A stretch of DNA of 10,627 nt from Candidatus Fermentibacteraceae bacterium (GTDB lineage Bacteria; Fermentibacterota; Fermentibacteria; Fermentibacterales; JCC-6): NCBI GenBank assembly GCA_021162285.1, contig JAGGYZ010000268.1:1-10627 (forward strand), read 5' to 3'. Every line of letters begins with the position of its first letter. Position 1 is the first letter of the stretch. Below are positions 5,388 through 10,627 of this stretch, one piece after another. Below the pieces are notes generated by a model. It did no database searches. It was not told where the DNA came from and worked only from the letters and a program-made list of their open reading frames with translations. The position numbers and the translations under genes are program-made.

Positions 5388-7703
5388 ATGAATGTGCTGG
5401 TTGCGGTTTTGTTTGCTCCCGTAATTTTGATAGCGGTTCAGCCGCATGCAAACCTGAAAACGCCTGCAGAGTTTCCAGGAGAAGTGTACGGTGAAAACTC
5501 AAACATTACCGAAGAAGAATCAATTCAGAGTGCGGAGTCGTTTTTTACCGGCGGTTGCGATGTAGAGGCTTCTCAATCCGTGTTCGAAAGAGACCATTCC
5601 GGCAGTGACCAGTGGAACACAGGCAGCGAATACTACTCTCTGAATGTAGACTTTGTTGGTAACTGGCCATTTGCTACAGCAAAAGACACAGAAATAGACT
5701 CTTTAAGAAATCTTGCATTCTGTTCTTCCGGTGGGGGTGTTTTTGTTGTGGATATTTCAGATCCGTCATCTGTTACAATAATTTCCGACACGATTCACTC
5801 AACCTATGTTATTTCTGATCTGTTCTATGAAGAGTCGACCCAGAGGTTGTATATGGCGTCAAAAGAAGCCGGGCTGGAAATATGGGATGTTCAGGATCCA
5901 TACAACCCGATAAGGCTTGGAGATATTGAAATACCATTCCAGGCGTATGGTGTTACTGTTTCCGGGGGGTATGCTTACGTGGGTCATACCAACACAGGTG
6001 GAATTTGTGTAATTGATGTTACAGACCCGGAAAACCCGGTTCAGGCAGGCTATTTAAATACCCTGGGATTTCATTATAAAATGCAGGTCTATGGCGACAT
6101 TCTGTACTATGCAGCAGGATACTATGGTCTTGCCGTTATTGACATTTCAGTACCGGAGAATCCGGTTGAGGTGATGTATTTCGATACACCTGGTGGTGCT
6201 TATGATCTGGAAGTGTCAAACGGATTTGTCTATCTCGCTGACGGGGAAGAGGGACTGCGAATTATTGATGTATCTGATCCCTGGAGTCCGGTTGAGGTAA
6301 GCGTGTTTGAATCGGTCGGTGACTCGAGGAGCATCGCCTTTCAGAACGACAGAGCATACGTGTGTGCTGTTAATGGGCTTCATGTAATCGATGTTTCCGT
6401 CCCGGCATCTCCTGAAGAGATCGGGTTTTTATACAAAACGGGAGCCTTTCCCTATGTTGCGGTCTCAGGAGAAAATGTGTTTCTTCCATGGAGTCCCGGG
6501 TTAGTGGTTCTGGATGTTTCTGTTCCCTCAGATATTACGGAACAGGGTTCCCTTCAGATTCCAGGTTGCACGGCTGGAGTTTCTGTTTCCGGTGATTATG
6601 CCTATCTGGCGGAATTTAACAGAGGGCTGCGTATACTGGATATCTCATCTCCGTCAGCACCTTCCGCTATCGGGTTTTGTTCCACAACAGGCGTTACCCA
6701 GGGGCTGGATGTATCTGGAAGCTATGCATACATCGCAGATGCAGCGTCCGGTCTTCAGATTGTAGATATTTCAAACCCGTACGACCCTTTTGTTACTGGA
6801 ACCTGCAATACTCCCGGTTACACACGAGCAGTTGAAGTGATGGGAGATTATGCGTATTTGGCAGAAAACTCATCGGGTCTGCGAATCATAGATGTCTCTA
6901 CACCATCAAGTCCTGTACTATTGGGTAACTGCAACACCCCGGGATGGTCGTACGATGTTACCGTTTCCGGTGGTTATGCCTATGTGGCAGACTATGAAAA
7001 AGGGTTGAGAGTTATCGATGTATCGTTGCCTTCAAACCCTGTTGAAGTGGGATATCTTGATACGGAAGGCAAAGCGAGAGGAGTCGCAGTATCGGGAAGT
7101 TACGCGTTTCTTGCTGATGGGGTTAACGGTGTTCGCGTGATAGATATATCAACTCCATCAAACCCTGTGGAGACAGGTTTCATCTCTCTTCCATCCCTTG
7201 CAAACAGGGTAACAGTTTCGGGGGACTTTGCTTTTGTTGCTGATTATTACAGCGGGATGTACATTCTGGATATTTCTGATCCACTGAATACGGAAATTGC
7301 CGGATACATGGATACGCCCGGCACAGCAAAAGATATTTCGGTTCAGGGAGATATTGTGTTTGTTGCGGATTACGGTGTTGGTGTGCACATTTCTGAATTT
7401 ATGGGAACAGCGATTGAAGAGGAAGATCAGGCGGCAGTGCAGGATGGAACGGTGTCTTTGAGTGCAGAGAACAATCCGGGCAGGGAGTCCATAACACTGT
7501 TGTTTCATACTCCGTGGACATCGAACGCAGAACTTCTGATCTACGATATCAGCGGTCGAATTGTTGATAAACCGGTAAACGAAATTCTGTCTTCCGGAGA
7601 GCACCAGGTTGTTGTTGGTAAGTTGTCCCCGGGTTTTTACCTTACACGATTAACCTCATGCGATCAGGTTGTAACTGGAAGCTTTTCTGTGATCAGGAAG
7701 TAA
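5388..7703 (+). CDS. secreted LVIVD-repeat (14 units) beta-propeller protein with C-terminal sorting domain
   Basis: A 771-residue exported protein. ATG 5388 has GGAGGA at 5377-5382, five bases upstream. A hydrophobic signal peptide covers about residues 2-18. From about residue 94 to 673 runs a continuous array of units of about 42 residues with the pattern 'V-SGxYAYVAD...GLRIIDVSxPxxPV..G....PG', the LVIVD repeat (PF08309), known from surface-layer and exported proteins and predicted to form propeller blades. I count fourteen units; the first (about 94-136) is divergent and the last (646-673) is cut short at VGVHISEF. Fourteen would fit two seven-bladed propellers; this is inference. An acidic linker (EEEDQ) leads into the last 85 residues (SITLLFHTP ... 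YDISGRIVD ... LSPGFYLTRL ... FSVIRK), a C-terminal module like those of the two upstream propeller proteins. No catalytic residues are evident, so a binding or scaffold role on the cell surface is most likely. It is convergent with the next gene, 37 bases apart, with no clear terminator between them. Confidence 0.9.
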   Translation: MNVLVAVLFAPVILIAVQPHANLKTPAEFPGEVYGENSNITEEESIQSAESFFTGGCDVEASQSVFERDHSGSDQWNTGSEYYSLNVDFVGNWPFATAKDTEIDSLRNLAFCSSGGGVFVVDISDPSSVTIISDTIHSTYVISDLFYEESTQRLYMASKEAGLEIWDVQDPYNPIRLGDIEIPFQAYGVTVSGGYAYVGHTNTGGICVIDVTDPENPVQAGYLNTLGFHYKMQVYGDILYYAAGYYGLAVIDISVPENPVEVMYFDTPGGAYDLEVSNGFVYLADGEEGLRIIDVSDPWSPVEVSVFESVGDSRSIAFQNDRAYVCAVNGLHVIDVSVPASPEEIGFLYKTGAFPYVAVSGENVFLPWSPGLVVLDVSVPSDITEQGSLQIPGCTAGVSVSGDYAYLAEFNRGLRILDISSPSAPSAIGFCSTTGVTQGLDVSGSYAYIADAASGLQIVDISNPYDPFVTGTCNTPGYTRAVEVMGDYAYLAENSSGLRIIDVSTPSSPVLLGNCNTPGWSYDVTVSGGYAYVADYEKGLRVIDVSLPSNPVEVGYLDTEGKARGVAVSGSYAFLADGVNGVRVIDISTPSNPVETGFISLPSLANRVTVSGDFAFVADYYSGMYILDISDPLNTEIAGYMDTPGTAKDISVQGDIVFVADYGVGVHISEFMGTAIEEEDQAAVQDGTVSLSAENNPGRESITLLFHTPWTSNAELLIYDISGRIVDKPVNEILSSGEHQVVVGKLSPGFYLTRLTSCDQVVTGSFSVIRK

Positions 7704-7740
7704 CGAACACACGGGAGTCTGGAGAATAATCTTATTGGGA

Positions 7741-9600
7741 TTACCGCAGATTGCTGCCGTAATACTCGAAACCTCCGATGTCAACGAATATGGAATCAAC
7801 ATCAGAATGGGATCCGTAGTTCCAGGCCGCTACGAGGAGTGTGCCATAACACGGTTCATCACTGAGCACATTTCTCAGTATTTCGTGTGCTGTGGCGCGG
7901 CAACGCCAGGTCGAATTAGCGCGGGTGTTGTTAAACATAAGCAACACAACATACCTGTTCATGCTGCTTTGCGATTCAAAAAATAGATATCGATCATTAA
8001 TGTACCATTGATTTGGCAGCAGTAGCAGTGGTTCCTGGAATGTCATCCTGCAGGTTTCAAGAGAAGCGTTGCCCGTCTCATCAAATTTAAGCTGAATTTC
8101 CATTTCTTCTTCACCAAAAATGATTTGCCAGAGGTTGTATAGAATATCAGAACCGTCGTTGTAAGCAAGTTTTGCTCTCATTCGTCCCTCTGGATTCCAG
8201 GGAGCAACTATTTGGAAGCGTCTGCGTGAACCATCCTCCAGAGTAATATCAATTTCGTTATCCTGTTCAAAGAATTCAAAACCCGAAACGCTATTTTCAT
8301 GTTCAGGAGGATCATTCTGCACCATTTCTGAATCCGAGGGGCAGATACAGAATTTATACAGCAGCTCTTCTATGTATGCATCCGTTCTTTTGCCTGGAGT
8401 CCTTGAGGTTCTGATCCCATATTCAGGGGTAAAAGGATTTATCCGAACTTCAGCAAGAGGACTGGATTCTCCTGTGCTGAGATTAATACTGGAAAGATCA
8501 GCATTGAGCGAGCCGTACCGGGAAAGATTAAACAGGCAATATTTGAAGTTTCGCAGTCCATCCACCGGTTTGTCGGGAATTCTTAACTCTATCACATTCT
8601 CGTTCCCCTGGATGCCGCTGTCGTAAAACCCCTCGCTGGTAAAGTATGCACAATTCCACTCACGCTGTGATCTGGATACCTCTACATTCGTAACTCCATG
8701 TAAATTAATAGTGTTCAACCTCATGTCCTGTGCATTTGTTTCTGTAACAGTCAGGTAAGCAATTTCGGGGTTCTCTGAATCAGTTGTTTCAATCTCTAAT
8801 TGAAGAGCACCGCTGTAGAGGTCGACATCATTTATGAATCTGATGAGATCTTCGTATGTCAGGAAGTCTTCGTTGGAAAAGTATGACCCCATCTGTGAAT
8901 CGATGTAATAGATACCGTCCTGGTAACATGTTATGCTTCCTCTAAGGTTAAGGCTTTTTCTAGAATAATCAGGCTCCCCATTATTTACAGGCATAAACTG
9001 AAAGAATACAGGTGAAGAACTATCCCGTTCCCGGAATCTATTAATGTTGAGATCAACCTCAAACAAGCCCAGCCCGGGAATGCTTGCAGTCACAGGCTCA
9101 TTGTGAGATTCATCGATGTCAAATGCAAATTCGATCTTGTTCTCTGATAGAGGAAAGTGGACAGTTATTTTTACTCTAAAGCGTCGTTCCCCGAGGGAAT
9201 CTCCCCTTTGCAGTATTGTTAAATCATCGTCGCTCAGTACGTTCAATCCTTCTTCACCAACGTTTCGACTCATCAGAGTGTAGCCTGCATGATGAAGGCC
9301 GTACACAGTAACCCAGTTCGAGCCAGCAAAGACCAGGAGCGTGTCGCCAATTTCCACTGGAGGAGAAGGCTGGTACTGAACCAGCGGAATGCTTACAGTC
9401 TCTCCCTGAGACCGACCTCCACGGTAGGCAAGCAGAACAGAACATTCAATACTCACAGAGTCCTGATAAAGGGCAACACAGTCGTATATGCCAATATCCG
9501 CTGAACTCAGATAAGCCGTATCGCGTTCAAGCATCATGATGGAAACGGCAGGGAACGACAGTACCAGCATAATGATAGAGCTTAGATGTGTTACTTTCAT
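7741..9600 (-). CDS. exported protein of unknown function, 619 residues
   Basis: I do not recognise this protein. The ATG at 9600-9598 on the minus strand follows GGAGGT (9614-9609) at an eight-base spacing. Residues 1-20 form a signal peptide (MKVTHLSSIIMLVLSFPAVS) without a lipobox cysteine. Residues of about 30-110 (IGIYDCVALYQD ... GETVSIP ... VEIGDTLLVFAG) resemble in pattern the OB-fold/NTR-like domains in which a beta strand pair is followed by 'VeVGDtylLFag'; this is a weak, by-eye likeness. The remaining 500 residues are acidic, non-repetitive, rich in predicted beta strands and contain no metal or catalytic motif I can name. Two cysteine pairs occur (44/53 region and KFCICPSD). Unlike its neighbours it lacks the C-terminal sorting-like module, ending in FVDIGGFEYYGSNLR, so it is more likely periplasmic or exported by another route. 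It is convergent with the LVIVD gene and divergent from htrA. Confidence 0.8.
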   Translation of the reverse strand: MKVTHLSSIIMLVLSFPAVSIMMLERDTAYLSSADIGIYDCVALYQDSVSIECSVLLAYRGGRSQGETVSIPLVQYQPSPPVEIGDTLLVFAGSNWVTVYGLHHAGYTLMSRNVGEEGLNVLSDDDLTILQRGDSLGERRFRVKITVHFPLSENKIEFAFDIDESHNEPVTASIPGLGLFEVDLNINRFRERDSSSPVFFQFMPVNNGEPDYSRKSLNLRGSITCYQDGIYYIDSQMGSYFSNEDFLTYEDLIRFINDVDLYSGALQLEIETTDSENPEIAYLTVTETNAQDMRLNTINLHGVTNVEVSRSQREWNCAYFTSEGFYDSGIQGNENVIELRIPDKPVDGLRNFKYCLFNLSRYGSLNADLSSINLSTGESSPLAEVRINPFTPEYGIRTSRTPGKRTDAYIEELLYKFCICPSDSEMVQNDPPEHENSVSGFEFFEQDNEIDITLEDGSRRRFQIVAPWNPEGRMRAKLAYNDGSDILYNLWQIIFGEEEMEIQLKFDETGNASLETCRMTFQEPLLLLPNQWYINDRYLFFESQSSMNRYVVLLMFNNTRANSTWRCRATAHEILRNVLSDEPCYGTLLVAAWNYGSHSDVDSIFVDIGGFEYYGSNLR

Positions 9601-9680
9601 GCCTGTTGACCTCCGTTATTTTTTACCTGGCACAGACAAAACACCGCATGAATTTTCAACTTTTCGCCGGAATATGATTA

Positions 9681-9704
9681 CACCATTATGCTTAACATAA
9701 TGTG
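9681..9704. promoter_or_regulatory. operator-like inverted repeat in the divergent intergenic region
   Basis: CATTATG (9684-9690), CTTAA, CATAATG (9696-9702) form a perfect seven-base inverted repeat with a five-base spacer. With one bulged C it extends to CAC ... GTG (9681-9704). It lies between two divergently transcribed genes and is not followed by a T run, so a protein-binding site is more likely than a terminator. No regulator is identified. Confidence 0.4.
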
Positions 9705-9756
9705 AAATATCACTGATGTAACTTTCAACCGCAGAGTCTTTCCTGGAAAATCGGCT

Positions 9757-9785
9757 GGAACTAACTTTCGCAAAAAAACTATGAT
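9757..9785 (+). promoter_or_regulatory. weak candidate promoter of the htrA-like gene
   Basis: GGAACT (9757-9762) is followed after 17 bases by TATGAT (9780-9785). The -10 matches sigma-70 in five of six bases, but the -35 does not; it instead recalls the GGAACTT of extracytoplasmic (sigma-E-type) promoters, while no matching TCTGA-type -10 is present. A-rich DNA fills the spacer. Confidence 0.3.
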
Positions 9786-9818
9786 TTTTAACGTATTTTG
9801 CTTGAAAGGAGGAAATGC

Positions 9819-10627
9819 ATGTACAGAGTACTAACGGGAGTTCTCGTAACAGCAACACTGCTTGCCGTAAGCGGTGTGGCCAGAACACAGAATTCCACAC
9901 CAGCAGAAGTTGATTCTCTGCAGACTGTCACAGCGGTATTCGACCCTCATGCCATGAGTGATCTGTTTGCAGACATCTCTGCTCAGGTAGGACCCAGTGT
10001 TGTTACAATAACCTCGACCACGACAGTTACAGCCCCGGCTATGCCTTTTGACCCCTGGGGTTTTGGTTTCGGCCTCCCGGGAATGGGCGGAGGGCAGCCT
10101 AGAGAATACACAAGACAGGGCCTTGGAAGCGGCGTGATAATCAGTGAAGACGGGTTGATCGTAACCAACAACCACGTTGCCGGAGATTCCGATGAGCTTC
10201 AGGTTGTTCTGGCTGACGGCGAGGAAGTTACCGCAAAACTGGTGGGAACAGACCCCAGAAGCGACATTGCCCTTATCAAGATAGAAGTTGACCATTCTCT
10301 ACCTGCTATAACCATGGGGAACAGTGACGATCTGAGAGTAGGTGAATGGGTTCTGGCAATAGGATCTCCATTTGCGCTGAGCCAGACGGTAACACAGGGC
10401 ATAGTGAGTTTCCTTGGCCGTGATGGTCTCGGGCTGGCAGACTACGAAAACTACATACAGACAGACGCTGCCATCAATCCAGGCAACAGCGGCGGAGCTC
10501 TTGTTAATCTGGACGGGGAACTTGTCGGAGTAAACACCGCGATAGCTTCCAGAAACGGCGGCTACCAGGGTATTGGATTCGCCATTCCCGCAGGCACAGT
10601 TCAGAGTGTAGTGGATGACCTTCTGGA
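9819..10627 (+). CDS. HtrA/DegP-family periplasmic serine protease (partial, C-terminus off right edge)
   Basis: The first 269 codons of a trypsin-like Do/DegP protease. ATG 9819 is chosen over ATG 9815 because AAAGGAGG (9805-9812) lies six bases upstream and only this frame stays open. A signal peptide covers about residues 1-22 (MYRVLTGVLVTATLLAVSGVA). The catalytic triad is complete: His119 in TNNHV, Asp149 in SDIALIK, Ser224 in NPGNSGGAL. The oxyanion and sensor-loop context (VTQGIVSFLGRDGLGL, then YIQTDAAINPGNSGG) is typical. The LA loop between the signal peptide and the core (about 72-97) is short and rich in Gly, Pro, Phe and Met (PWGFGFGLPGMGGG). Members normally go on to one or two PDZ domains, which would lie past the window edge. 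They degrade or refold misfolded envelope proteins, and here the neighbours include several large exported proteins. It is divergent from the unknown exported gene across 218 bases. The symbol degP/htrA/degQ cannot be settled without the PDZ part. Confidence 0.95.
   Translation, partial: MYRVLTGVLVTATLLAVSGVARTQNSTPAEVDSLQTVTAVFDPHAMSDLFADISAQVGPSVVTITSTTTVTAPAMPFDPWGFGFGLPGMGGGQPREYTRQGLGSGVIISEDGLIVTNNHVAGDSDELQVVLADGEEVTAKLVGTDPRSDIALIKIEVDHSLPAITMGNSDDLRVGEWVLAIGSPFALSQTVTQGIVSFLGRDGLGLADYENYIQTDAAINPGNSGGALVNLDGELVGVNTAIASRNGGYQGIGFAIPAGTVQSVVDDLL

Noticed and set aside
7158..7604. 148-codon minus-strand frame inside the LVIVD gene
   Set aside because: No ribosome site and antisense to a strongly supported gene with clear repeats.
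7704..7740. Possible bidirectional terminator between the convergent genes
   Set aside because: Only a four-pair AATA/TATT stem can be drawn, with no GC-rich stem or T run on either strand.
9701..9714. TGTGA...TCACT resembling a CRP/FNR site
   Set aside because: The spacer between half-sites is four bases, not six, and the outer bases do not match.

Overview
The window looks like a chromosome segment from an uncultivated Gram-negative bacterium, probably in the Fibrobacterota-Chlorobiota-Bacteroidota neighbourhood (for example a Fermentibacteria- or WOR-3-like lineage). This is inference. It rests on three exported beta-propeller proteins that end in a C-terminal module of the 'T9SS type A sorting / FlgD-like Ig' kind, on the DxDGDGDxD and LVIVD repeat styles, and on good AGGAGG-type ribosome binding sites. 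No taxonomic marker gene is present, so the assignment is soft.

Layout, left to right. (1) Bases 1-370, minus strand: the first 123 codons of a YvlD/phage-holin-4-like four-helix membrane protein that runs off the left edge. (2) Bases 397-543: a self-contained tRNA-Gln(CTG) unit with a near-consensus sigma-70-type promoter, an encoded CCA end and an intrinsic terminator. (3) Bases 569-5138: two paralogous 604-residue secreted proteins (699-2513 and 3324-5138), each with seven DxDGDGDxD propeller repeats, a middle beta domain and a C-terminal sorting-like domain. Each is preceded by a related promoter and a leader of about 100 nt, so the duplicated unit included regulatory DNA. Between them, on the opposite strand, lies a decayed and truncated third paralog (about 3050 to 2627). 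It accounts for most of an 810-base stretch with no intact gene. (4) Bases 5388-7703: a 771-residue secreted protein with fourteen LVIVD-type repeats and the same kind of C-terminal domain. (5) Bases 9600-7741, minus strand: a 619-residue exported protein that I do not recognise. (6) A divergent intergenic region (9601-9818) with an operator-like inverted repeat. (7) Bases 9819 to the right edge: the start of a periplasmic HtrA/DegP-family serine protease with a complete catalytic triad.

How the genes may work together: most of the content is cell-envelope or exported material. The three propeller proteins appear to share one export and surface-anchoring route through their related C-termini. 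HtrA would provide protein quality control in the same compartment. No operon is evident: each gene has its own upstream gap and most have their own promoter candidate. I see no mobile element, CRISPR array, phage module or defence system. The most distinctive content is the family expansion (two intact copies, one inverted wreck, one duplicated control region) and the 7/7/14 repeat arithmetic.
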